64,000 bases of DNA from Hymenobacter aranciens (GCF_030580865.1 NZ_JAUQSY010000013.1:96972-160971), one strand, 5' to 3'. Positions 33,794 through 42,806 are shown, counted from the first letter of the stretch. Numbers and translations: made by a program. Notes: a model not told the origin generated them from the sequence alone.

Positions 33794-35077
33794 TTAACGG
33801 CCGCCGGCGGCGGAGGTTGGCTGCTTCGGGGCATCGGGATTGCGGCCCAGGCGGTAAGCTGTGGCCAGACGCAGCGCGTAGCCCGTGCCAAATAGTCGCT
33901 GGCTGAAGTCGCCCCCACCTTCAACGTTATACAGCTGGGCATCGGCGCTGATGGTGAGGCGCTGCTGCCGCCAGCCCAGCACGAAGTGAGGCAGCAGCGC
34001 GGGCGGCGCATACTCTTGGCTCTTAAGCTCGTCAGCGGTAGCTGTGCCGGCCGTCACCACGGGAGCCAGCACCCAGGCCAGCTCGTAGCCGAAGCCGAAA
34101 AGCACCTGCTGCTCGCGTGGCAGCGGATATAAAAAACGCACCCCCAGCCGGGCCGTGCCCAGCCAGGCGCGGTACTGAAAGGTAGGCGGGCCAAAGAACT
34201 GGAACCCCTGACTCTGAAATCGCTGCAGGCTGAATTCGCCGGTGAAGGCGCTGACGCGGCCCGGCTGCAGCAGGTCGGCGTAGAGGCCTGCGAAAGGATG
34301 CAGACCGCAATCGACGCAGGGCACGGCGGCAGGCACACCCAGGTTGGGAATGTGATGGTAGCGTCCCCCGGCCAGCACGCCGCCCCGTAGCGCCATGCGG
34401 CGGCGGGGACTGGCCTGGGCCACCCAGTGGCGGCCGGCCTGGCGGGCAGGAGTACACTGCTCGTTGTAAGTGAGCACCACGGCGGTTAGGTCGTCGGCCG
34501 TGAAAGCGGTGTGTTGCAGCGCGGCGAAGGCCGCCGGGCAGGTGCCGAAGTAGGTGCCCAGCTGGCCGCGGTAGTTGTTGCCGTCGGCGGTGGCCCAGGA
34601 GCCGGTGGCCAGCTGCCGCAGGTACTGCCGCTCGCTCAGCTCCAGCACGGGATGGCCGGGCTGCAGCAGGAAGTAGTGCGTGGCGCTCGGCAACCGCACC
34701 CGCAGCAGGCTGAGGTGGCCTTCGACCAGCACCTCGGCCAGCAGCGAGTCGGTTTGTACATCATAGTGCAGGCCCCGCTCGAGGCGGTCGAGGTGGGTGT
34801 GGGCGGCGTGGTCGACGGGCAGGGCCAGGTAGCGGAAGTAGCGCCCGCCGGTGAACTGCACCGCCCGCAGCTGCCGCGGCTGAAACAGCTGGCTGGCACT
34901 GCCGGCCGTGGCCCGGTAGTGAATAAACGGCGGCGGCTCCCGCCAGAAGCCATTTTCTATCTCGCCGCGCAGCGTGTCGCCGTTGCTGCGCACCAGCCAG
35001 CCCGGCTCGTACACTTGGGCAAGGCTGCCGAAAGTGATACACGAAAAGAACAGTAGCAAAAGTAAACGAAGCAGCAT
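33794..35077 (-). CDS. Hypothetical exported protein, possibly outer-membrane associated
   Basis: No family recognised with confidence. The signal peptide is residues 1-20 (MLLRLLLLLFFSCITFGSLA). The N-terminal half begins with a short soluble domain (GWLVRSNGDTLRGEIENGFW, typical of small beta domains in Bacteroidota exported proteins); the C-terminal half has alternating strands ending LRLATAYRLGRNPDAP, consistent with a barrel. It sits between the phosphatase-like and peptidase genes with 6- and 8-base gaps, so it belongs to their operon. Confidence 0.65.
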   Translation of the reverse strand: MLLRLLLLLFFSCITFGSLAQVYEPGWLVRSNGDTLRGEIENGFWREPPPFIHYRATAGSASQLFQPRQLRAVQFTGGRYFRYLALPVDHAAHTHLDRLERGLHYDVQTDSLLAEVLVEGHLSLLRVRLPSATHYFLLQPGHPVLELSERQYLRQLATGSWATADGNNYRGQLGTYFGTCPAAFAALQHTAFTADDLTAVVLTYNEQCTPARQAGRHWVAQASPRRRMALRGGVLAGGRYHHIPNLGVPAAVPCVDCGLHPFAGLYADLLQPGRVSAFTGEFSLQRFQSQGFQFFGPPTFQYRAWLGTARLGVRFLYPLPREQQVLFGFGYELAWVLAPVVTAGTATADELKSQEYAPPALLPHFVLGWRQQRLTISADAQLYNVEGGGDFSQRLFGTGYALRLATAYRLGRNPDAPKQPTSAAGGR

Positions 35078-35083
35078 AGGCTA

Positions 35084-35422
35084 TTAATTTTCTGCCGGAA
35101 GTAAGGGCAAGTGTGGGCTCAGCCGCTCGCACAGCAGGGCAATGAGCTGAACATCGCCAAACTGATATTTATCGGGAATGCGCAGGATGATGAGCGGTTT
35201 GCCGCGCAGCTCGGCGGCGAACTTCTCGCGCAGGCGGTCGGCGTGGCGGCGCTCCATCACGAAAATGACCTCGGCCCAGCCCAGGTGGCCGGCCGTGACG
35301 CGCACCCGCGCGCCGGGCTCGGTGCCGGCTGAGCGGGCTTCGTAGTATGGGTGGTCGTCGAAGAGGCCTTCGGCGGTAAGGCTGCGCCACTTGTTCTGGC
35401 TGCAGATGAAAAGGATTTGCAT
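35084..35422 (-). CDS. Low-molecular-weight tyrosine-phosphatase-like protein
   Basis: Small cytoplasmic protein of the COG4551 type (predicted tyrosine phosphatase). The P-loop-like motif is at the very N-terminus: MQILFICSQNKWRSLTAEGL, with the nucleophile Cys7 and Arg13. The usual late Asp may be in RIPDKYQFGDVQLIALL. Length 112, as in this compact group; the start at 35422 places the motif correctly, whereas the longer frame begins inside a repeat. It begins 20 bases after the palindrome following the helicase gene. Confidence 0.8.
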   Translation of the reverse strand: MQILFICSQNKWRSLTAEGLFDDHPYYEARSAGTEPGARVRVTAGHLGWAEVIFVMERRHADRLREKFAAELRGKPLIILRIPDKYQFGDVQLIALLCERLSPHLPLLPAEN

Positions 35423-35441
35423 GTAGCGTATGGAAGAAATC

Positions 35442-35481
35442 AGCACGTGTACCCCGAACCGAAGGTCGGGGTACACGTGCT
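35442..35481. repeat. GTGTACCCCGA hairpin, copy 1
   Basis: Perfect 16-base arms (35442-35457 and 35466-35481) around an 8-base loop. The core GTGTACCCCGA...TCGGGGTACAC also occurs at 42835-42873. It abuts the helicase stop codon and may attenuate transcription between the two genes. Confidence 0.9.
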
Positions 35482-36902
35482 TACCGCACCACGGCCACCT
35501 TCACCTTCTTGCCCTTTACCTTGGCGCCGTCCATGCGGGCTTGCACCTCAGCAGCTACTTCTTCGGGCACGGCTACGAAGCTGTAGTGGTCGAACACCTC
35601 GATGCGGCCCACGGCTTCGCGCTCCAGGCCGCCGAGGCTGACGAAGGCGCCGGCCAAGTCGCCGCGGCTGATTTTCTCACGCTTGCCGGCCGACACGTGC
35701 AGCGTGACGGTGCTCGGGCGCGGGGGCTTGGGCAGGGCGGCCGGCAGGGGCGGGGGCGTGAGGCGGGCCCACTGCACGCTGCTGGTCACGGGCCAGGGCT
35801 GGATTTTGTGCTGCTCGGGCGTGGTGAGCAGCAGGTGGGCGGTGCCGGTGGCCCCGGCGCGGGCCGTGCGCCCGGCGCGGTGCTGGAAGGTGTCGGCATC
35901 GTGGGGCGGGTCGAACTGCACCACCGTGCCGAGGTCGTTGATGTCGAGGCCGCGAGCGGCTACGTCGGTGGCCACCAGGATGTGGATGGAGCCGTTGCGC
36001 AGCTTCAGCATGGCCTTGTCGCGCTCGGGCTGCAGCATTTTGCCGTGCAGGGCGTCGGCCAGCAGGCCCCGGCCGCGCAGGAAGCGGGCCAGCTCCTCCA
36101 CCCGGTCGCGGGTGTTAGCGAAGATGAGGCTTTTGCCGGCCTCGGGCTGGCTCACGAGGTGATAGAGGGCGGCGGGCTTCTGGTTTTCGGCGGCTAGCAG
36201 GTGGCCGTGGATGGTGAGGTTTTCGGGCAGGCGGCTGCCTTCCTGCTCCCCGCCGGCGTTCATCACGCGGGGCTTGGTGAGGTGCTCGCGCACCAGGTTC
36301 AGCACCTTATCGGGCATAGTGGCCGAGAACAACAGCGTCTGCCGGCGGCGTGGCAAGCGGCTGATGATGGTGGCCATTTCCTCCTGGAAGCCCAGGTCGA
36401 GCAGCTTGTCGGCCTCGTCAAGCACCAGGCTCTTAATCTGGTTCGGGATGAAGGTGCGGCGCTCGAGGTGGTCGAGCAGGCGGCCGGGCGTGGCCACGAT
36501 GATGTGCGGCAGCTGGTGTTCCTGCATGCCTTTCACCTCGTCGCGCATGGCGTGGCCGCCGTAGTAGCCGGCCACGCGCAGGTTGGGCAGGTGCTTGCCG
36601 AGGCTCTTGATGGCGTCGCGCACCTGCAGCACCAGCTCGCGGGCGGGCACCAGCACGATGGCCTGCACCTGCGGCAGAGCCACGTCGACTTGCTGGAGGA
36701 TGGCCAGGCCGTAAGCGGCGGTTTTGCCCGAGCCGGTGGGGGCCTGCCCGGCCACGTCCTGGCCGTCGAGCACGGCGGGCAGCACCAGGGTTTGCACCGG
36801 GGTGGGCTCGGTGAAGCTCAAATCGGCCAGCCCGGCCAGCAGGGCGGGGGCGAGGCCGAAGGCGGCGAAAGGGGAGGCGGCGGGGGAGTCAGGAGTTTGC
36901 AC
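35481..36902 (-). CDS. dbpA: DEAD-box RNA helicase, DbpA-like
   Basis: ATP-dependent RNA helicase, probably for 23S rRNA maturation by analogy with DbpA. Motifs in order: Q motif (FTEPTPVQTLVLP), APTGSGKT, PARELVLQ, ATPGRLL, DEAD (VLDEADKLL), SAT, then the second lobe with RDRVEELARFL and HRAGRTARAG. The C-terminal ~75 residues (LHVSAGKREKISRGDLAGAF onward) form the DbpA RNA-binding domain. Length 473. On the minus strand TACCTTTG (36914-36907) sits just before the ATG, a possible -7 box that would make the message nearly leaderless. It heads the 36.9-32.8 kb gene set. Confidence 0.9.
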   Translation of the reverse strand: MQTPDSPAASPFAAFGLAPALLAGLADLSFTEPTPVQTLVLPAVLDGQDVAGQAPTGSGKTAAYGLAILQQVDVALPQVQAIVLVPARELVLQVRDAIKSLGKHLPNLRVAGYYGGHAMRDEVKGMQEHQLPHIIVATPGRLLDHLERRTFIPNQIKSLVLDEADKLLDLGFQEEMATIISRLPRRRQTLLFSATMPDKVLNLVREHLTKPRVMNAGGEQEGSRLPENLTIHGHLLAAENQKPAALYHLVSQPEAGKSLIFANTRDRVEELARFLRGRGLLADALHGKMLQPERDKAMLKLRNGSIHILVATDVAARGLDINDLGTVVQFDPPHDADTFQHRAGRTARAGATGTAHLLLTTPEQHKIQPWPVTSSVQWARLTPPPLPAALPKPPRPSTVTLHVSAGKREKISRGDLAGAFVSLGGLEREAVGRIEVFDHYSFVAVPEEVAAEVQARMDGAKVKGKKVKVAVVR

Positions 36903-36956
36903 GGGGCAAAGGTACCGCTATTGCGCCCGTTGCCTTTTGGTCGGAAGGGCTAACCC

Positions 36957-37171
36957 GGTCGGGATGGCACCCGGTCCGCATCGACAGGCATCCCGACTAG
37001 GTCGGGATGGCACCCGGTCCGCGTCGATAGGCATCCCCACCTGGTCGGGATGCTCACTCGTCCGCATCGATAGGCATCCCGACCCGGTGGGGGTGGGCAC
37101 TCGTCCGCATCGATAGGCATCCCGACTCGGTGGGGATGCTCACTCGTCCGGACGAGTAGGCATCCCCACCA
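36957..37171. repeat. Five-unit 43-bp tandem repeat of hairpins
   Basis: Five exact-length 43-base units, each opening GGT(C/G)GGG(A/G)TG and containing GCATCCC(G/C)AC near its end, so every unit can fold into a ~9-bp stem. Units 1-2 share GGCACCCGGTCCGC; units 3-5 share CACTCGTCCG. The right end overlaps the 3' end of the YihY-like gene: its last codons and stop (TCA at 37140) lie in unit 5. Confidence 0.95.
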
Positions 37172-38144
37172 GGTCGGGACGTTTTTTGCGTTTGCCGGCT
37201 GCCGGTTCCTCGTCCTCCACGTTCACCAGCCGGTAGCGCACGGCCGACTTCTTGGGCCGGATATCGAGCCCGATGCGGTGGGCGTAGGCCTTGGTGAAGG
37301 CAGCGCCGAAGTAGAATATCATGGCCGAGTAGAACACGAACAGCAGCACCAGCACCAGGCTGGAGGCCGGCCCATACACCGGCCCCAAATCCTGCGCTAC
37401 CAGCACTTTGCCCAACACAAACTCGCCCAGGCTGATGAGTAGCGCCGTGAGCGCCGCCCCGCGCGTGACGGCCCGCCAGGGTACCTTTGCCAGACTCAGC
37501 GTACGAAAGGTGAGCCCAAACCAGGTGGCCAGAATCAGCCAGCCTACCAGCGCATTGAGCCCCCGCACGAGGTAATACACGAAGGTAGCGTCGAAGTCCT
37601 CGATAAGGCCGGCGAAGACGTTGAGCGCCGCATCGGCCGTGAAGGCCAGAATGGACAGCAGCGCCGTAGCCAGCAAAATGCCCAGCGCCCGCGCCCGCTC
37701 ACGCAGGGCCAACGACACCTGCCCGGCACTGCGCCGGGGCCGTACGTGCCAAAGCTGATTGAGCGAGTGCTGAATGATGGTAAAGAGCGTGGTAGCGATG
37801 AAAAGCAGAAATACGAAGCCCAGCACCGTGACGAGGTGGCTGCGGTCGGGCGAGGCCACGTTGTGCACAATCTGGGCCACCAGGCCAGCGGCCGGGGCGC
37901 CCAGCAGGTTGCTGATTTTGGTGAGCAGCATGAGGCGCACCAGCGAGGCCGAGTAGAGTGAGCCCAGCACCGCAATGAGGATGATGAGGATGGGCGGCAG
38001 GGCAAACGAGGTGAAAAACGCCGTGGCCGCGCCCAGCCGCAAGGGGTCGGCGGCGCCCAGCTCGCGGCCGGCGCGGTGCAGCAGAATGGGCAGCTCGCGC
38101 CACCAAGGGCCCGGCAGCTCGGCGGGCGGGGTTACTTTTGCCAT
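37140..38144 (-). CDS. YihY/BrkB-family inner-membrane protein
   Basis: Membrane protein of the YihY (formerly 'ribonuclease BN') family; function unknown. Six transmembrane segments are visible (about 35-60, 91-118, 143-168, 185-208, 216-240, 247-275). Family markers: AATAFFTSFALPPILIILIA near the N-terminus and GPASSLVLVLLFVFYSAMIF before YFGAAFTKAYAHRIG. Length 334. The C-terminal VGMPTRPDE and stop come from the 43-bp tandem repeat, so the natural terminus was probably changed. Divergent from the DUF2062 gene. Confidence 0.88.
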   Translation of the reverse strand: MAKVTPPAELPGPWWRELPILLHRAGRELGAADPLRLGAATAFFTSFALPPILIILIAVLGSLYSASLVRLMLLTKISNLLGAPAAGLVAQIVHNVASPDRSHLVTVLGFVFLLFIATTLFTIIQHSLNQLWHVRPRRSAGQVSLALRERARALGILLATALLSILAFTADAALNVFAGLIEDFDATFVYYLVRGLNALVGWLILATWFGLTFRTLSLAKVPWRAVTRGAALTALLISLGEFVLGKVLVAQDLGPVYGPASSLVLVLLFVFYSAMIFYFGAAFTKAYAHRIGLDIRPKKSAVRYRLVNVEDEEPAAGKRKKRPDLVGMPTRPDE

Positions 38145-38216
38145 GAATTATACCTTATTCGGCGCGGAGCCGGCAGTGGGCGAAGATACGCGCCCTGCTC
38201 CCGCGCCGTTCCCTAC

Positions 38217-38756
38217 ATGTCCGATTCTTCTCTTCCGCCGCCCGCGCCTGCCGGCGGCTGGCTGCGCCGCCGCGTGGTGCAGCCTTTCCTCAACCTGCTC
38301 AAGCAGGGCCTGGCGCCCGAGCAGCTGGCCCTCACGGTGGCCCTGGGCGCCATTATCGGGCTGGTGCCGTCGTGGGGCGTGACTACGCCGCTGGCCGCCT
38401 TCACGGCCCTGCGGCTGCGGCTCAATGTGGCTGCCATGCAGCTGGTGGGGCACCTGATGAGTCCCTTGCAGCTCCTGATTCTGCTGCCGGCCCTGCGGCA
38501 GGGGGCTATTTTGATGGGCAGCGTCGATGCCCGGGGCCTGACGTTTGCCCGCATCAAGTATCTCTTCAGCCACGACTGGCGCGGGGCCCTGAGCCTGCTG
38601 TGGCGGGCGCAGGTGGGGGCGCTGGCACTGTGGGCGCTGGCGGCGGGGCCGCTGGCGGTGGGGCTTTATTTTGGGCTGCGGCCGGTGTTCAGGAGGTTGG
38701 CGCGGCGGAATGTTCCGTCGCCGCAGGAGGCGCAGGCGGAACACCTCACCCCCTGA
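38217..38756 (+). CDS. DUF2062 membrane protein
   Basis: Small inner-membrane protein. The DUF2062 pattern is visible: PFLNLLKQGLAPEQLALTVA, then GAIIGLVPSWGVTTPLAAF and LRLNVAAMQLVGHLMSPLQL. Three or four hydrophobic helices; length 179. The start at 38217 gives the usual N-terminus. The last residues (AEHLTP) and stop are within the left arm of the palindromic repeat at 38743, as for the methyltransferase at 20052. Confidence 0.85.
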   Translation: MSDSSLPPPAPAGGWLRRRVVQPFLNLLKQGLAPEQLALTVALGAIIGLVPSWGVTTPLAAFTALRLRLNVAAMQLVGHLMSPLQLLILLPALRQGAILMGSVDARGLTFARIKYLFSHDWRGALSLLWRAQVGALALWALAAGPLAVGLYFGLRPVFRRLARRNVPSPQEAQAEHLTP

Positions 38757-38945
38757 CCCCCTCTCCCAAAAAAGAGGGGTACTGGTTTTGCGCGAAGCTA
38801 ATTTGTGTAAAAGGGTTCAATAAAAAAGCCTGTCATTTGACAGGCTTTTTTACTTTCTATTGGCTATTTTCTATTGGCTATCGAATGACTCTGAGCCGAA
38901 CCGGTGCCCCCTCTTTTTGGGAGAGGGGGCAGGGGGTGAGGTTGA
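38743..38945. repeat. Second CTCACCCCCTGACCC inverted-repeat pair
   Basis: Left arm 38743-38787 and right arm 38899-38942 are imperfect complements (GACCCCCTCTCCCAAAAAAGAG... versus CTCTTTTTGGGAGAGGGGGCAG...), with the shared end GGGGGTGAGGTTGAC. The 111 bases between hold a terminator but no gene. Same family as 21211-21343. Confidence 0.92.
38822..38851. terminator. Terminator inside the repeat
   Basis: AAAAAAGCCTGTCA and TGACAGGCTTTTTT form a perfect 14-bp stem with a TT loop, with A-run and T-run on both sides, serving two convergent genes. Confidence 0.85.
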
Positions 38946-38955
38946 CGGCCGGTGC

Positions 38956-41487
38956 TTACTCAAACAGCACCTTCATCTCGACCCTTCTATTGCGGGCCCG
39001 GCCGGCGGCCGTTTTGTTGCTGGCCTTCGGCTTGGTCTGGCCAAACCACTCGGCCATGATGCGCTCAGTGGGGACGCCGCGCTTGGTGAGGTAGCGCTTC
39101 ACGGCTTCGGCGCGCTTCTGCGAGAGCAGCAGGTTGGCGGCGGGCTTGCCTACGTTGTCGGTGTGGCCGCTCAGGCGCAGGCGAAACTCCGGCTTGGCCT
39201 GCAGCAGCTTGGCCAGGGCATTGAGCGAGGCGTACGACTTGGTGCGAATCACGTCCTTGCCGGTCAGGAACTCCAGGTTGGCGAAGGCTGTGGCAATGAT
39301 TTTCTGCTCGGCCTTTTTGAGCACCGGGCAGCCGTTGTTGGTTTTCGGGCCGGGGGTTTTGGGGCACAGGTCCTTGTTGTCGGGGGTGCCGTCGGCATCG
39401 GTATCGGGCCAGGGGCAACCTTTGTTTTCGGCGGGGCCGGCCACGGCGGGGCAGCCGTCGAGGTGGTCGAAGGTGCCGTCGAGGTCGGTGTCGACGTAGG
39501 GGCAGCCCTGGTTGTCGGCGGGGCCGGCCACGGCGGGGCACTTGTCGTCGGGGTCGAAGGTGCCGTCGCCGTCGGTGTCGGGGCAGCCCTGGTGCTCGGC
39601 GGGGCCGGCGTTGTCGGGGCACTTGTCGTCGGCATCGGTGATGCCGTCGCCGTCGCGGTCGGGACAGCCTTGCAGGGCTACCACGCCGGGGTCTTCGGGG
39701 CACTTATCGTCCTTGTCGGCCACGCCGTCGCCGTCGAGGTCGGGGCAGCCCTGCAGGGCCACGGGGCCGGGCTCGGTAGGGCAGAGGTCCTCGCTGTCCT
39801 GCACGCCGTCCTTGTCGGTATCGGGGCAGCCTTTGAATTTCACGAGGCCGGGCACGTCGGGGCAAAGGTCGTCCTTGTCCTGCACGTGGTCGCCGTCGCG
39901 GTCGGGGCAGCCGCGGAATTCCCAGGTGCCCTTCACGGTGGGGCACTTGTCGAGCTTGTCGCTCACGCCATCCTTGTCTTTGTCCTTGGGCTTTTTCTTA
40001 TCGAGCCCAAAGCCCAGCGAGGCGTACACATCGTAGCCCGTGATGGTGGTGGCGCCGAAGATGCCACCCAGGTTGTCGGAGCCCACCGTGAGCGGCCCCA
40101 GCCGCACCATGGCACCCACCTGAAACTTGTCGTAGTTGTTAGCCAGCATCAGCGGGACGCTCAGCTCGGCCTGGCTAAATTCGAGGCGCGGAATAAGAGC
40201 CACGCTGCTCGCGGCGCGGCTGCCGATGGTGCGGGCCGGCACCAGGTTCTGCCGCCAGGCGGCGCCCACGTAGAGGTGCTCGCGGAAGCGGTAGTCGGCC
40301 GTCAGGTTCAGGGCCGCCGGTAGCACGCTGGTAAACTGCTTGGTTTTCGAGTTAATGTTGACCAGCCGCTGCACGGTGTTGTCGAGGTCAGCCAGGCTGC
40401 GGTAGCGGATGGTATCGAGCGAGCCCAGCTGCACCGTGCCGGTGCTGGTGAGGCCGGTCTGGCGCACGTAATCCTTGTTGTTGTACACGATGCCGCCGAG
40501 GTCCACCAGCGCCAGGCCGGCCTTGAGGCGGTACTTATTAGCCGTATGGTCGGTAATCATCTCTCCGTCCATGCTGTAGTTGTAGGTGCTGGCTTTGGGC
40601 CGCCACTCGTAGGTCACGCCAATGTCGCCGCCAAAGCCGCGGCCCAGGCGGTTCTGGCCGTAGAAGTCGCCCACCTTGAAGTCGTCGCGGCGGTAGTATT
40701 CGTAGTCGGTAGTGCCGTAGGTCATCTGGCGGTCGCGCACCTGAATGCTATCCTCGTTATACACTTGGTACTGCGCGCCCTGGTTGTTGACGTAGCCGCT
40801 GCCCAGGCCCACGAGGTACTTCAGCGTCACCCCGGCTTTGATAAAATGGTCGGTGTTTTCGGTGGTGGCCAGCGCGTAGCTCAATGCAAATTCGTGGAAA
40901 CCGTTTACGCTTACGTTGAAGCTGTTGTCGGTTAGCACCTGGTCGGTGAGGCCCAGGGCTTGCGCCTCGCCTAGGCCGTAGCGACCCAGGCGGGCCAGCG
41001 GCTCGCTCACGTTCACGGCCTGCGCGAAGCCCCGCACCCGGCTCGAAAACGCGATGCTCTGCTTGGGCCCCAGCGAAATAAAGAACGAAGGCAACCGCGC
41101 CTCGGCGCTGAGGGTGGCAAACTTGCTGCGGCCGTTCACCGTCTCGCGCAGGTAGTCGCGCTGAAACACCACGTTGCCGCTGCCGTCGCGGTATTCATTG
41201 CCCACCTTGCCGCGCACCAGCTGCCAGGGCGTGTAGGGCATGGCCAGCTCCAGGTAGTCGTTGTAGAAATTGACGTCGGCCCCGGCCAGGTTGATGTAGA
41301 ACTTGTGGCGCGAGTCGGCGATGCTGGAAGGGTTCCAGTACAGGCCGTTGGTGCCGCTGTAGTTGCTGGTGGCCAAGCCGGTCCAGCCCTGGGCCTGGGC
41401 TGTGGTCCGGCTCATTAGCAGCCCAAAAATCAGCGCCAGGAGCGGGCGCCACGCGGTAGAGCGAAAGCAGGGTAGGGGTAGCATCAA
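38956..41487 (-). CDS. Outer-membrane protein: DUF5723-like region, TSP3 repeats and OmpA domain
   Basis: Probable outer-membrane barrel linked to peptidoglycan. The signal peptide ends ~residue 33 (TTAQAQG). Residues ~34-510 resemble the DUF5723/PorV-like barrels of Bacteroidota (YSGTNGLYWNPSSIADSRHK). Then ~8 calcium-binding thrombospondin type 3 repeats (DKDGVSDKLDKCP; DTDADGTPDNKDLCP) lead to a C-terminal OmpA-like domain (LSGHTDNVGKPAANLLLSQK ... AAGRARNRRVEMKVLFE) that binds peptidoglycan. Length 843. Two Mets at positions 1 and 2 leave the exact start open. Confidence 0.88.
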   Translation of the reverse strand: MMLPLPCFRSTAWRPLLALIFGLLMSRTTAQAQGWTGLATSNYSGTNGLYWNPSSIADSRHKFYINLAGADVNFYNDYLELAMPYTPWQLVRGKVGNEYRDGSGNVVFQRDYLRETVNGRSKFATLSAEARLPSFFISLGPKQSIAFSSRVRGFAQAVNVSEPLARLGRYGLGEAQALGLTDQVLTDNSFNVSVNGFHEFALSYALATTENTDHFIKAGVTLKYLVGLGSGYVNNQGAQYQVYNEDSIQVRDRQMTYGTTDYEYYRRDDFKVGDFYGQNRLGRGFGGDIGVTYEWRPKASTYNYSMDGEMITDHTANKYRLKAGLALVDLGGIVYNNKDYVRQTGLTSTGTVQLGSLDTIRYRSLADLDNTVQRLVNINSKTKQFTSVLPAALNLTADYRFREHLYVGAAWRQNLVPARTIGSRAASSVALIPRLEFSQAELSVPLMLANNYDKFQVGAMVRLGPLTVGSDNLGGIFGATTITGYDVYASLGFGLDKKKPKDKDKDGVSDKLDKCPTVKGTWEFRGCPDRDGDHVQDKDDLCPDVPGLVKFKGCPDTDKDGVQDSEDLCPTEPGPVALQGCPDLDGDGVADKDDKCPEDPGVVALQGCPDRDGDGITDADDKCPDNAGPAEHQGCPDTDGDGTFDPDDKCPAVAGPADNQGCPYVDTDLDGTFDHLDGCPAVAGPAENKGCPWPDTDADGTPDNKDLCPKTPGPKTNNGCPVLKKAEQKIIATAFANLEFLTGKDVIRTKSYASLNALAKLLQAKPEFRLRLSGHTDNVGKPAANLLLSQKRAEAVKRYLTKRGVPTERIMAEWFGQTKPKASNKTAAGRARNRRVEMKVLFE

Positions 41488-41759
41488 TAAAACAATTAAC
41501 TAGAGGTGAACAGCAACCAGATGTAGCGCCCGGCCGCCGACCGAAACCTGCGGCAAGCCCGGCTTTACTACTACAAAATTGCAAAAAAAAAGTGGCTACC
41601 CACGCCCAGGGCCCCGTCAGGCAAGGTTGTAATTGTATTATCAGAAGGTAGTCAATAAAGTTCCGGCGCTTCCGGCTGCTTAGCAGCCAAAATTATCGGC
41701 TAGTTCCGGAAATTTATCGGCCAATTCAGCCCCCTGTTCAACTGCCTGCGCTGGCAGAA
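41488..41759. other. Intergenic region, no gene seen
   Basis: 272 bases between two minus-strand genes. It contains a nine-A run (41582 region) and two TTATCGGC(C/T) words at about 41693 and 41717, but no convincing open frame, terminator or RNA. Confidence 0.5.
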
Positions 41760-42806
41760 TCAGGGCTGCTCGGCCAGCTGCTTGTTGCTGATAAATTCCT
41801 GGTCCGTCAGCGTTTGCAGGAAGGCAATAATATCCTGCTGCTCCAGTGCCGTGAGCGCAATGCCCAGCCGTCCGCCCGCCGGGCGCAGCGCCGCATCGAG
41901 GGTGGGGGAGGCCAGCACACCGTGGTCGTAATGCGCCAGCACCTGCGCCAGCGAGGCAAACCGGCCATCGTGCATGTAGGGCGGCGTCAGGGCCACGTTG
42001 CGCAGCGAGGGCACTTTGAAGAGGCCCACATCGGCAGGCAAGCCCGTGATGTGCGCCCGGCCCGAATCGAGTGGGAAGCTGCTGCTGAGGCCGTTGTTGC
42101 GGAAAGTTTCGTCGGTGAACAGGTCGGTGGCGTGGCAGCTGGCGCATTTGGCCTGCACCAGCGCCAGCCCGCGCAGCTCGGCCGCATCGAGGGTGCCGCC
42201 AGCTTCGTGGCGCACGTAATGGTCGTAGCGCGAGTTGCTGGATGTGAGCGCCGCCGTGAACTGCGCCAGCGCCCGCAGCAGCTGGTACGAGTCGATGGGC
42301 GACCTCTTGTAAATAGCCGCGAAACGCTTTTGGTAGCCCGCGTTCGCGTTGAGCTTCGCCAGCACGCCGTTCATCGTTTCGTCCATTTCCACCGGGTTCA
42401 TGAGCGGGGCAATGGGCTGGTTCTCGATATGATGGGCGCCGCCGTCCCACATGAAGCTGGGCTTCCAGCGCAGGTTTTGCAGGGCCGGAGAGTTGCGGGT
42501 ACCCAGGCGGCCATCCACGCCGTGGCTCAGGGTGTGCCCAGCCTGCGAAAAGGCCGCAAACTGCTGGTGGCAAGAGCCGCAAGATACCTTGCCGTCGCGC
42601 GACAGCTGCGGGTCGTAGAACAAGGAGCGGCCCAGCTCGAAGGTGGCGCGGTCGGGCGGGTTCTGCTCGGGGCCGTACACCGCGGGCGGGAAGTTGCTGG
42701 GCAGCTCCGCGCCAGGAATGGGCTCGATGGTGGGCGCGTCCGCGTCGTCGTGGCAGCTGGTGAGCCCGAGGCTGAGTAATAATCCGAACAGCAGCCAGTG
42801 CTTCAT
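41760..42806 (-). CDS. Dihaem cytochrome c peroxidase (MauG/CcpA-like) lipoprotein
   Basis: Periplasmic peroxidase reducing hydrogen peroxide, or a MauG-like oxidase. The ATG at 42806 gives a lipoprotein signal (MKHWLLFGLLLSLGLTSC). Two haem c sites are visible: SCGSCHQQFAAF and KCASCHATDLFT. Family stretches: FELGRSLFYDPQLS and VDGRLGTRNSPALQN; the distal PYMHDGRFASL. Length 348. The frame opens 63 bases upstream within the hairpin at 42835, which is an artefact. Confidence 0.9.
   Translation of the reverse strand: MKHWLLFGLLLSLGLTSCHDDADAPTIEPIPGAELPSNFPPAVYGPEQNPPDRATFELGRSLFYDPQLSRDGKVSCGSCHQQFAAFSQAGHTLSHGVDGRLGTRNSPALQNLRWKPSFMWDGGAHHIENQPIAPLMNPVEMDETMNGVLAKLNANAGYQKRFAAIYKRSPIDSYQLLRALAQFTAALTSSNSRYDHYVRHEAGGTLDAAELRGLALVQAKCASCHATDLFTDETFRNNGLSSSFPLDSGRAHITGLPADVGLFKVPSLRNVALTPPYMHDGRFASLAQVLAHYDHGVLASPTLDAALRPAGGRLGIALTALEQQDIIAFLQTLTDQEFISNKQLAEQP

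Noticed and set aside
36957..37171. CRISPR array
   Set aside because: The 43-bp units are contiguous, and the variable parts are shared among units rather than unique.
38956..41487. Calcium-binding repeat region as a tandem DNA repeat of interest
   Set aside because: The DNA periodicity follows from thrombospondin type 3 protein repeats, usual before OmpA domains in Bacteroidota.
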